From Frondihabitans sp. (lineage in GTDB: Bacteria > Actinomycetota > Actinomycetes > Actinomycetales > Microbacteriaceae), in assembly GCA_025464735.1 (NCBI GenBank), contig JAODMX010000549.1, positions 1 to 18,670 of the forward strand: DNA of 18,670 nucleotides, written 5' to 3'. Numbering within the stretch: the stretch's first letter is position 1; each line of letters opens with the position of its first letter. A program made the position numbers and the translations under genes. Below, piece after piece: positions 12,191 through 18,670 of this stretch. The notes below the pieces were generated by a model. The model was given only the letters and a program-made list of their open reading frames with translations, did no database searches and had not been told where the DNA came from.

Positions 12191-13186
12191 TCACGTCCTT
12201 GGAGGTGGGTAAAGGAAGTCGACAACGGAGGAGGCCGCGATCGTGCGTGTGCTGTACGTGTGGTTGTCGTCCCAGTTGTATTCCTCAAGCGCAACGGTGC
12301 CGTTGGAGTTGACTGCTTGCACGTAGGCGACGTGGCCGAGGTTGCCCGCGCTGCCGCTGCCCCACCACGCGACAGAGCCGGCGATGGGGGTGTGGCTGGT
12401 TTGCCAGCCGTGTGCGTCCCAGTTCCTCTTCCAGTCGTCGGCGTTCCCACCGAGTGGCGTGAGGTTCGACCAGGTGTAGGTCCATGGGGCATTGTTGGTG
12501 CCGGCGTCGCGGTTGAGGCGGTAGGCGACGAAATCGACGCATTCGCGGTAGTTGTAGCCGAGCGGCGACAGGGTGCCGATGGGGGAGCTCTGCCACGGGT
12601 AGTCGTTGCCGGCCTGTTTGGGGGCGGCACAGTTGGTTTGGGTTCCGCCGAGCTTTCCAACTACTGCCTGCGCTTTCGAAAAGTACGGGGTATAGAAGCT
12701 CGGGTCGGCGTTCTGCTGGACGTTGTGGGCGGCGATCGAGGGGTCGAGGGTTTCCCAGTTGCTCACTGTTTTCAGTTTTTGGAAGAAGAGTGTTGCGCTT
12801 TGCGTGGGGTCCATTCGCTGGGCGAGGGTTCCCCAGTTGCTGCGTTGCTGGAAGAGGCCGCGGGAGTCGGGGCCTGCGATGTCGCCGTGGTCGAGGGCCT
12901 GCAGCTGGGATTCTCCCATTGCGGTCATCACTCCAATGAGTTGCGCCTGGAGGTCCAGACCCAAGGTGTCGGCCGCGTTCATGATTGCGGCTGCGTTTTG
13001 CAGCTGCACTCCGGAGTAGCCGTCGATCGCGGTCGTGGGGATTGAGGCGACGTCGACGGTTGCCCCGCGGATAGTGCATGCGGCCGCGGAGCTACCGCCT
13101 GCGATGAGAAGGATGAACGCGAACATGCTCGAAACCACCACGGCGGGCACCGTGACGAGCGCGAGAGCGCCTTTCCCCTTGTCCAT
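12191..13186 (-). CDS. Two-domain peptidoglycan hydrolase (lytic transglycosylase-like + CHAP) of the T4SS
   Basis: This 331-residue protein has an N-terminal membrane anchor (about 9-30), a lysozyme/transglycosylase-like region with candidate catalytic Glu92 in MTAMGESQL and SRGLFQQRSNWGT (108-120), and a C-terminal CHAP amidase/peptidase domain. CHAP motifs are YRECVDFVAYRLN with nucleophile Cys216, GSVAWWG (270-276), and GHVAYVQAV with His285, then ALEEYNW. It opens the thick cell wall for the conjugation channel, like CwlT or TcpG in Gram-positive systems. ATG 13186 lies 3 bp after the stop of the lipoprotein gene, in the same operon. Activity is inferred from motifs. Confidence 0.88.
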   Translation of the reverse strand: MDKGKGALALVTVPAVVVSSMFAFILLIAGGSSAAACTIRGATVDVASIPTTAIDGYSGVQLQNAAAIMNAADTLGLDLQAQLIGVMTAMGESQLQALDHGDIAGPDSRGLFQQRSNWGTLAQRMDPTQSATLFFQKLKTVSNWETLDPSIAAHNVQQNADPSFYTPYFSKAQAVVGKLGGTQTNCAAPKQAGNDYPWQSSPIGTLSPLGYNYRECVDFVAYRLNRDAGTNNAPWTYTWSNLTPLGGNADDWKRNWDAHGWQTSHTPIAGSVAWWGSGSAGNLGHVAYVQAVNSNGTVALEEYNWDDNHTYSTRTIAASSVVDFLYPPPRT

Positions 13187-13189
13187 TGG

Positions 13190-13687
13190 TTAACCCCGTT
13201 GTGGTGGCGTGAGTTGCTCTGTAAGCCAGCCGCCACCGCTATTGAGCAGGAATAGGCGATAGGTGCCGGCGTCGGTCGGCACGTCGACCAACGCTGCGGA
13301 CGCGGTCGAGGCGGCCAGCACGCTCGCTGGCCCGGTGACGCGGTGCGCCGGGATTGTGGACGGGTCGGTGTTGGCGAAGGCTGCGGCCGCAGCCTGTGTC
13401 AGGTGGGGATCCAATGCGTTAATCCACGTTTGTCCGTCGATGCTCGGTCGCGCGTAGAGGCCGATCACTGTTTCGGCTGTCTGTGCCGCTGCGACTTTGG
13501 CTGCCACCGTGAGCGGGTGGGCTGACTGTGACTGTGCGGTGCTGTTGTCCCCCGGGGTCGGGGGAGCGCTATTTGAGATAGCGGAGCTTCTCAGTGCCCG
13601 GGCGCCGGATGCAGGGGTAACGGCGCAGCCGCCAAGGGCTACCAAAATGGCCGCGGTTGCGACGGCGGTTGCGAGACGAGACTTCAT
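13190..13687 (-). CDS. NTF2-like lipoprotein of the T4SS cluster
   Basis: The 165-residue protein begins MKSRLATAVATAAILVALGGC, with a lipobox LGGC at residues 18-21, so it is predicted to be a lipoprotein anchored on the outer face of the membrane. After a Ser/Pro/Thr linker, residues 55-160 (TVAAKVAAAQTAETVIGLYA ... GTYRLFLLNSGGGWLTEQL) have the helix-then-sheet pattern of NTF2-like domains found in conjugation proteins such as TcpC and VirB8. Its ATG overlaps the ATPase stop as ATGA, so translation is coupled. Structural role in the channel is inferred. Confidence 0.7.
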   Translation of the reverse strand: MKSRLATAVATAAILVALGGCAVTPASGARALRSSAISNSAPPTPGDNSTAQSQSAHPLTVAAKVAAAQTAETVIGLYARPSIDGQTWINALDPHLTQAAAAAFANTDPSTIPAHRVTGPASVLAASTASAALVDVPTDAGTYRLFLLNSGGGWLTEQLTPPQRG

Positions 13688-14964
13688 AGCCCGTCGGCGA
13701 CGGCCGCGGTGACTTGGAGCCATGCTTCGCGGGTCGCGGGGGTGAGGGCGTCGTAGTTGAGGGTTCCGCCGTCGACCAGGGCGGGGTCGAAGGGGACGTC
13801 GAGCACGGTCCTCGTGAGGGACGTGAAGTGTCCGTGTAGTCGGCGTGCGAGCCCAGGGTCGGCGACTTTGCTGGGGGAGGCGAGGACGGTGACGGCGTTC
13901 CGCACCTTTTCCTCGTGTCCTTTTTCGCGGAGGCCGTCGACGAGCCATGCCGCGCTGGCGGCGGTGTCTTCTCGGATGGTGGAGACGATGACGAGTTGGT
14001 CGGCCGCGGTGAGGGCGGCCTCCCAGTTGGAGGCGCGCATGTTGTTTCCCGTGTCGACGACGATGACCCGGTAGAAGCGGCTGAGCGTGGTGTGTAATTC
14101 GTTGAATGCGGCGTCGTTGATGGTGGAGGATGCTGCAGCGTCCTCGTCGGAGGCGAGGACGTCGAACTGGGTCGACCCTTGGGCACGAACGTAGTTGTCG
14201 AGGTCGCCCACGCGGGCGTTCCGAAGATCGTTGAAACGGTCGAGATCGCGAAGAAGATCGACGGCGGTGTTGGAGTGCCGGGCAGGCTGGGACCGCCAGC
14301 CCAGCGTCCCACGGGTTTCGTTGTTGTCCCACGCCAGCGTGTAGCCCCCACGGAAAGTGCCGAATGTGGCAGCGAGGAGCAGGGTGGCGGTGGTCTTATG
14401 AGCACCGCCCTTGGGGTTGATGACGACAACGGTCCTCGGCCCGCGCAGGCTCTGTTGGACGCGGTCGACCGCGTTCCGGTGCCGGAGCTCGAAGCTGCCC
14501 GGAGAGAGGGGAACCAGTCCGCCGGTAAGGCGGCGTGCGGCGCCCCGCCAGCCCATCGCTGCCGGGCTGACCGGCGCGGTAGGCCGGGATTGGAGGAAGT
14601 CATTGAGGGTTGGCAGCACACTCGAGAGCCCGGGTTGGTCGCTCACAACATCGTCTTGAATGGCGGCCGCGTGAGCACCGATTGGCGCACTTGGCACCTC
14701 GGGGACTAGATCGCTGAGCGCTTCGACGCGACCGTCGGGGAACACGGCGAGGAGCTGCTCCCCGTACGGGTCCCGGGTCATCATCCGCACTGGCCGACCC
14801 ATTTCATTTGCGGTTGCGGTGACCAGTTCGAGGATCTCGGTTCGTACTGCCTCCTCGTCTTGCCCGGCCAGGGGCCGCTCAAGTCCGTTGATGGCCAGCG
14901 AGCCAGTCGCGTCGGCGGAAACGCGCGCTTCGATCTTGGGGAATGCCGGGATGGTGTCGGTCAT
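13684..14964 (-). CDS. ParA/MinD-like ATPase of the T4SS cluster
   Basis: This 426-residue protein has a non-catalytic N-terminal part of about 170 residues and a C-terminal P-loop ATPase. The deviant Walker A is INPKGGAHKTT (182-192), with signature Lys185 and P-loop Lys190; the A-prime region is AWDNNETRGTLGW (211-223); Walker B is VIVVDTGNN. It resembles the soluble ATPases encoded in actinobacterial secretion and Tad loci rather than plasmid ParA, and its neighbours are transfer genes. Both ends overlap adjacent genes as ATGA. A role in polar placement of the transfer machine is inferred. Confidence 0.82.
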   Translation of the reverse strand: MTDTIPAFPKIEARVSADATGSLAINGLERPLAGQDEEAVRTEILELVTATANEMGRPVRMMTRDPYGEQLLAVFPDGRVEALSDLVPEVPSAPIGAHAAAIQDDVVSDQPGLSSVLPTLNDFLQSRPTAPVSPAAMGWRGAARRLTGGLVPLSPGSFELRHRNAVDRVQQSLRGPRTVVVINPKGGAHKTTATLLLAATFGTFRGGYTLAWDNNETRGTLGWRSQPARHSNTAVDLLRDLDRFNDLRNARVGDLDNYVRAQGSTQFDVLASDEDAAASSTINDAAFNELHTTLSRFYRVIVVDTGNNMRASNWEAALTAADQLVIVSTIREDTAASAAWLVDGLREKGHEEKVRNAVTVLASPSKVADPGLARRLHGHFTSLTRTVLDVPFDPALVDGGTLNYDALTPATREAWLQVTAAVADGL

Positions 14965-15206
14965 CGTTTCGCTTCCTCATCCCGAAAGATGGCAGTTTCG
15001 TTCTGATGGCGGAGGAGGCATGAGGTCGATTGAGAGCGGGCGACTCGCCAGCTCTTGCCGATCTTCACTCCTGGCAGGCGGATCCCTAAGTCGGCAGTGG
15101 TCAAGAGTCCACGCACGTTCCGCGGCTCGACGTTCAGCACGGTGGCGACCTCTGTCACGGTGAGCATGTCGCCGTAAGCGGCCAGCATGGCCTCGGGCCA
15201 GGCCAT
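14961..15206 (-). CDS. Excisionase-type HTH regulator heading the minus T4SS operon
   Basis: The 81-residue protein has one HTH_17-like winged unit (YGDMLTVTEVATVLNVEPRNVRGLL, then GVKIGKSWRVARS). ATG 15206 is chosen because it places exactly the same number of residues before the YxxxLTV lead-in as in the tandem-HTH paralogue; GTG 15227 or TTG 15257 would extend it. Its stop overlaps the ATPase start (ATGA). As first gene of the operon beside a divergent promoter region, it is probably the local regulator of both T4SS operons. Confidence 0.7.
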   Translation of the reverse strand: MAWPEAMLAAYGDMLTVTEVATVLNVEPRNVRGLLTTADLGIRLPGVKIGKSWRVARSQSTSCLLRHQNETAIFRDEEAKR

Positions 15207-15402
15207 GGGGGCCGGTGTCTCGTTCACACGTCCGATCGTAACCACAGCATCGGTCAAATGTGTACTAAATAGTTATTATTTATGCTGTTTAGGTATGTTC
15301 AATACACCAGAGTGTGTAACCTGTTCGGGGGAGGTAGACAGGTTCGTAGCTTAGGAGCCTGTCGTCCTCTCATGTTCGATTTCATCGGCGCGGGAGGGAA
15401 GT
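15207..15402. promoter_or_regulatory. Divergent AT-rich promoter region for the two T4SS operons
   Basis: The stretch 15260-15300 is strikingly AT-rich against the background. A minus-strand promoter is plausible: TTGAAC (15298-15303), 18 bp, TAATAA. On the other side are ACAC-caga-GTGT (15304-15315) and a perfect AACCTGT / ACAGGTT repeat spaced 13 bp (15318-15344), candidate operators. The plus-strand promoter could not be defined with confidence. Binding by one of the HTH proteins is inferred. Confidence 0.55.
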
Positions 15403-16020
15403 TTGCGAAATATGTCGAACCCCTGGCTTGCCAATCCCGACTCAACGACTGCTATCGAGCCGCGGGACTCGCCGGAAGCGAAGGCGGTCCTCACCGGAGC
15501 GATCGCACCGCAACCCGGAGTCAATGCACCGGATATCGCTGATCGGCTGCCTCGTCGCGAGGCAGCCTGGCCGGCGACCGTATGGTGGCTGGGAACTCAT
15601 GGGGGAGCGGGGGAGTCGACGCTCGCAGCTTTGGCGCCCGGCACCCGCGCGGCGGGCCACGCGTGGCCCATCCCCACGACCGCCGGCACCGTGCACCGCG
15701 TCGTGCTTGTGGCGCGGTCGAACTTTTCGGGACTCGCTGCGGCTCGAAAAGCGGCGATTGATTGGGCTTCGAATTCGCTCGGCGGGGGAGTGCAGCTCGC
15801 CGGGGTCGCCCTGATGTCAGACGCTCACGGGCGTCTCCCGAAACCACTCCGCGAGCTCGAGCAGGTGCTCGCCGGTGGTGTCCCACGGGTGTGGAGTCTG
15901 CCATGGGTCGACGCGTGGCGATTCGGCCCAGCGACCTCCGATGAAGCCCTGCCCAAGGAATTTCGCGCGCTCTTTTCCGACCTCTCGCTTCCGCTACCGG
16001 GCGTCACCGCTCACGACTGA
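15403..16020 (+). CDS. Degenerate P-loop protein of actinobacterial transfer clusters (DUF6668-like)
   Basis: This 205-residue protein starts at TTG 15403, 5 nt after GGAGG; ATG 15412 three codons in is too far from the site. The central domain begins TVWWLGTHGGAGESTLAAL (59-77), which looks like a Walker A loop in which the Lys is replaced by Glu71, then VHRVVLVARSNFSGLAAARKA and a C-terminal VPRVWSLPWVDAWRFG. I recall this architecture from DUF6668-type proteins beside actinobacterial T4SS genes; this name is from memory. It probably binds a partner rather than hydrolysing ATP. First gene of the plus operon. Confidence 0.7.
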   Translation: MRNMSNPWLANPDSTTAIEPRDSPEAKAVLTGAIAPQPGVNAPDIADRLPRREAAWPATVWWLGTHGGAGESTLAALAPGTRAAGHAWPIPTTAGTVHRVVLVARSNFSGLAAARKAAIDWASNSLGGGVQLAGVALMSDAHGRLPKPLRELEQVLAGGVPRVWSLPWVDAWRFGPATSDEALPKEFRALFSDLSLPLPGVTAHD

Positions 16021-16033
16021 AAGGACACACCTC

Positions 16034-16339
16034 ATGCCTCTCTCCCTTGCGGCAGCTCACGCTCTCACCTTTGCGGGCCGCGTGTACACCGACGGGCTAC
16101 CGAATCCGTCTCCGGTTGCACCTCCAGGGTTCGGCGCGATCACAACCATCCTCGGGTGGGCCAAGTGGGCGGGCCTTATCGCCGCAATCCTCGCCCTGAT
16201 CGCTCTAGCCGTGATGCTGATGTTCAACTCGCGTCGAGGTGAGGGCGGCGAGCACCTCAAGACATTCGTCGGGATCCTGGTTGGCGTCATGGTTATCGGC
16301 GCGGCCGCGGCCCTCGTCGGCTTCGTTGCCGGGTCTTAA
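16034..16339 (+). CDS. Small pilin-like (VirB2/TrbC-type) membrane protein
   Basis: The 101-residue protein starts at ATG 16034, 8 nt after AAAGGA and 13 bp after the previous stop. Two membrane helices (about 44-64 and 77-98) flank a short basic loop, NSRRGEGGEHLK, the hairpin layout of VirB2/TrbC-type T4SS subunits. The N-terminal 30 residues may be a leader segment. The region 30-100 aligns without gaps to residues 73-143 of the VirB6/TrbL-like protein encoded further down. Assignment as a pilin subunit is inferred from topology and place in the operon. Confidence 0.75.
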   Translation: MPLSLAAAHALTFAGRVYTDGLPNPSPVAPPGFGAITTILGWAKWAGLIAAILALIALAVMLMFNSRRGEGGEHLKTFVGILVGVMVIGAAAALVGFVAGS

Positions 16340-16365
16340 ATTCGATCGGATAGAAGGAGCTGCCG

Positions 16366-17097
16366 TTGAGCACCAATGAGTCGAGAGGACCACTCTCGAA
16401 ACGAGGGTTCATCGCCGCCGCCGCCATAGTCGGGATCATCGTTCTCGCCGCGATCGTCGTCATGGTGACCTCCATCGCTCGAGGGTCCGATTCCTCCGCT
16501 GCACCGCCGACAAGTACGCCCAGCGCGCGTAGTACGACCTCGACACCGGATGGTGAGGCGAGCGTGTGTGGGCTACCCGGTTTCGAAGCAACGAGTTCAT
16601 TGACGTCCGCTCCGACGAACGAGTGGCAACTTGTTGGGACTGTGGCCGCACCAAATGATCCAAAGGGCGCCGGACCCGGCGTTGTCAAGGATGGCTTTCG
16701 CAGTTGCTATGCGCACACTGCCGAGGGAGCCCTTTTCGCCTCCGTGACTTACATCGCCCTCGCATCTGACAGCCGCAACATTTCTATGCTTCCGAACTTG
16801 CTCGCTCCTGGAAAGGGTAAGGATTCGGCGATCGCGGCCGCGACCGGCTCGCCCTCCCCGACAAGCACGCGGCTTCAAGTTGCGGGTTTCAAGGTCAACT
16901 CCTACAGCCAACATGAGGCAGTAATCGATGTCGCATGGACGGTCACTTCGTCGGATGGTGCGCTGGTGAGCCTTCCGACGGTCCTCGACTGGGTCGACGG
17001 CGATTGGAAGATCGTTCTCGCGAGCGATGGCCAGCCGCCGTTCGCTTCGTCATCGCTGCAAGATTTGGGCGGTTACATTCCTTGGTCAGGGGTGTGA
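16366..17097 (+). CDS. Bitopic T4SS protein with extracytoplasmic domain (VirB8/TcpC-like role possible)
   Basis: This 243-residue protein starts at TTG 16366, 6 nt after AAGGAG. A short basic N-terminus precedes one membrane helix (about 15-38). A Ser/Thr/Pro linker (42-62) leads to an external domain with Cys68 and Cys113 that could form a disulphide, and a closing beta-rich part (EAVIDVAWTVTSSDG ... VLDWVDGDWKIVLASD) that recalls NTF2-like folds. The layout fits a channel-assembly component. No specific family is proven. Confidence 0.65.
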   Translation: MSTNESRGPLSKRGFIAAAAIVGIIVLAAIVVMVTSIARGSDSSAAPPTSTPSARSTTSTPDGEASVCGLPGFEATSSLTSAPTNEWQLVGTVAAPNDPKGAGPGVVKDGFRSCYAHTAEGALFASVTYIALASDSRNISMLPNLLAPGKGKDSAIAAATGSPSPTSTRLQVAGFKVNSYSQHEAVIDVAWTVTSSDGALVSLPTVLDWVDGDWKIVLASDGQPPFASSSLQDLGGYIPWSGV

Positions 17098-17100
17098 CTG

Positions 17101-18627
17101 GTGTCCGCCTGCAACTGGATATCCGATCCCGCCGCTTGCATTTCCGACGGCGTTTCCGGCGCGGTTTCAGCCGCGGCGAACGACTCCGTCCAACAACTCG
17201 CAAATGATGTCCTTCAGGGCTTCGGGAAGGCGATCGCCTCTATCGGCACTATGTGGGTTGCGGTGCCGACGCCGGTGTTGACTGCTGGGTCTGGGACAAC
17301 GAAATCCCTCGGGAATCCGCCGGGGTCGGACGCGTTCACTACGATTTTGAGCTACGTCACCTACATCGGCTTGACCGTCGCAGTGCTGTCGATCATCGGG
17401 CTCGGAGCAATGATCGCGCTTCGAAGTCGCCGCGGTGAAGGTTTCCGCAACGTCGGTGCGCTCGGTGTCGTCTTCATTGCCATTCTCCTAATCTCGGCCG
17501 CATCCGCGCTCGTGGGTGCCCTATTAGGTAAGACAGCACCGGAAGGTTCATCTTCGACGGTCGGGTTCCTGCAGAACTCTCTCTGGTACTACGTGGGTGG
17601 GCTTGCGATCCTTTCGATCATCATCGGAGGCATTCGGATGGCCTGGGAACAGCGCGCGCAGCCGGGCAAGGATTTGCTGCAGGCCTTGATTACCCTGATT
17701 GTCGTTTCCGGGACGGGCCTGGCTGTGATTGCTTTGGCGGTCACCGCGGCCGACGCGTTCTCCGTCTGGATCCTCAACGGTGCCACGAACTGCAACGTTT
17801 CGGCTGCGGGGGACTCGAGTTGTTTCGGCACGAACATCGCTTCGATGATCGCGTTGACCTCCACGTCTCCGATCGGGGTAATCGGGATCCTCATCCTTGG
17901 TTCGATCGCCCTGCTGATGACCTATGTCCAGGTTGCGCTCATGGTCGTGCGCGGCGGGCTGCTGGTAATTCTCGCCGGGGTGCTGCCGCTAACCGCTAGT
18001 TTCACGAACACGCAGATGGGGAAGCAGTGGTTTTCGAAGGTGATCGGCTGGTCGATCGCTTTCATCCTCTACAAGCCCGCGGCCGCGCTTATTTACGCCG
18101 CGGCATTTTCCCTGACCGGTACGGATGCGTTCTCGAAGGACGGCGGGGGGATCTGGTCGATATTGACCGGCCTGGCCCTGATGCTGATGGCTCTGATTGC
18201 TTTGCCGGCTCTCCTTCGATTCGTAGCTCCCATGACTGGTGCTTTAGCCGGCGGCGGATCGTCGGGGCTCGCTCTAGCTGGGGTGGCGGGTGGCGTCGGT
18301 GGTGATCTGGCTACTGGGGCTGTCCGTCGTATGGGCGGCTCTGGCTCCTCGACCTCCGTGGGTGGGGGAGCTGGTGGTTCAGCGCCGAGCGGCGCCGCAG
18401 CAGCGAGTGGGGGTGCGCAGGCTGCGGAAAAGGCCGCGTCTGTTGGTGCGGCCTCGAGTGCTGCGGGCGGAGCGGCCGGGGGAGCGGCAGCTGGGGGCGC
18501 TGCCGCCGCTGCGGGTCCCGCCGCGCCCATTGTTCTGGGCGCCAAGGCGGCCGGTGACATGGCGAAGGCGGCTAAGGGTGCCGCCCAGTCTGCCGTCGAA
18601 GGTTCAACCGCGCCGGCCGGTTCTTAG
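17101..18627 (+). CDS. VirB6/TrbL-type polytopic T4SS channel protein
   Basis: The 508-residue protein starts at GTG 17101, 3 bp after the previous stop, with AGGGG just upstream. It has about eight membrane segments between residues 85 and 375, a pattern typical of TrbL/VirB6, including TYVQVALMVVRGGLLVILA and SIAFILYKPAAALIYAAAF. Residues 385-508 form a Gly/Ala/Ser-rich cytoplasmic or periplasmic tail common in actinobacterial TrbL. Residues 73-143 repeat the two-helix pilin-like domain of the 101-aa protein upstream. It probably forms the inner-membrane translocation path. Confidence 0.85.
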   Translation: MSACNWISDPAACISDGVSGAVSAAANDSVQQLANDVLQGFGKAIASIGTMWVAVPTPVLTAGSGTTKSLGNPPGSDAFTTILSYVTYIGLTVAVLSIIGLGAMIALRSRRGEGFRNVGALGVVFIAILLISAASALVGALLGKTAPEGSSSTVGFLQNSLWYYVGGLAILSIIIGGIRMAWEQRAQPGKDLLQALITLIVVSGTGLAVIALAVTAADAFSVWILNGATNCNVSAAGDSSCFGTNIASMIALTSTSPIGVIGILILGSIALLMTYVQVALMVVRGGLLVILAGVLPLTASFTNTQMGKQWFSKVIGWSIAFILYKPAAALIYAAAFSLTGTDAFSKDGGGIWSILTGLALMLMALIALPALLRFVAPMTGALAGGGSSGLALAGVAGGVGGDLATGAVRRMGGSGSSTSVGGGAGGSAPSGAAAASGGAQAAEKAASVGAASSAAGGAAGGAAAGGAAAAAGPAAPIVLGAKAAGDMAKAAKGAAQSAVEGSTAPAGS

Positions 18628-18639
18628 AAGGGATCGAAG

Positions 18640-18670
18640 ATGAGTACAACAGAGAACCCGCCTCGTAGCT
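18640..18670 (+). CDS. Start of next T4SS gene (cut by window edge)
   Basis: ATG 18640 follows AGAAGGG and lies 12 bp past the TrbL-like stop. Only MSTTENPPRS is visible. In actinobacterial T4SS loci the gene behind the TrbL-like protein is often of the SCO6880 family, and the beginning is compatible, but ten residues prove nothing. Confidence 0.6.
   Translation, partial: MSTTENPPRS

Noticed and set aside
12260..13045. 261-aa plus-strand frame opposite the hydrolase gene
   Set aside because: It is Val/Gly-rich without motif, and the hydrolase frame carries CHAP and transglycosylase motifs.
1..18670. CRISPR array, insertion sequence, relaxase or oriT
   Set aside because: No repeat-spacer array, transposase motif, IS end, relaxase motif or nic-like site was recognised. 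The iteron array has no spacers of constant length.

Overview
The window reads as part of a conjugative plasmid, or possibly an integrative conjugative element, from a high-GC Gram-positive actinobacterium. A Micrococcales host, perhaps Microbacteriaceae, fits best, but that is inference from protein style and codon use. There are no rRNA, tRNA or housekeeping genes. Instead the window holds plasmid partition, primase-like replication, single-strand DNA handling, several small DNA-binding regulators, and a type IV secretion (T4SS) cluster of the actinobacterial kind (ParA-like ATPase, NTF2-like lipoprotein, two-domain peptidoglycan hydrolase, small pilin-like protein, VirB6/TrbL channel).

Layout, left to right. 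(1) 1-1332: two minus-strand envelope genes (a secreted protein cut by the window edge and a four-helix membrane protein) and a divergent small Lys-Thr repeat protein. (2) 1473-2919: a minus-strand ParA / ribbon-helix-helix partition operon, followed by about 290 bp of 8-bp iterons that look like its centromere. (3) 3149-7371: a block on the minus strand encoding a DprA-like protein, SSB, a conserved 157-aa unknown and a ParB-like protein. Three of these genes (ssb, the 157-aa gene, parB) have long leaders sharing sequence blocks. A small zinc-ribbon ORF runs the other way. (4) 7662-8660: a conserved actinobacterial unknown and an AT-richer membrane protein. (5) 8781-11519: the replication protein, an unknown 80-aa ORF and a small RHH protein, the last two each followed directly by a strong hairpin. 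(6) 11582-18670: a tandem HTH regulator, then two divergent T4SS operons from an AT-rich promoter region near 15250-15345. The minus operon is HTH - ATPase - lipoprotein - hydrolase, with ATGA stop/start overlaps at two junctions. The plus operon is degenerate P-loop protein - pilin-like protein - bitopic protein - VirB6/TrbL - next gene.

How it may work together: Rep starts replication, and ParA, the RHH protein and the iterons segregate the plasmid. SSB, DprA-like and ParB-like proteins resemble the leading-region set of conjugative plasmids, which acts on incoming single strands. The T4SS genes build the mating channel and open the cell wall. No relaxase, coupling ATPase or VirB4 is visible here; they presumably lie outside the window.

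The most interesting signals are: the leader module repeated before ssb, the 157-aa gene and parB; the 8-bp iteron array; and the pilin-like domain that recurs inside the VirB6/TrbL protein. All similarity calls come from reading motifs by eye; no database search was run.
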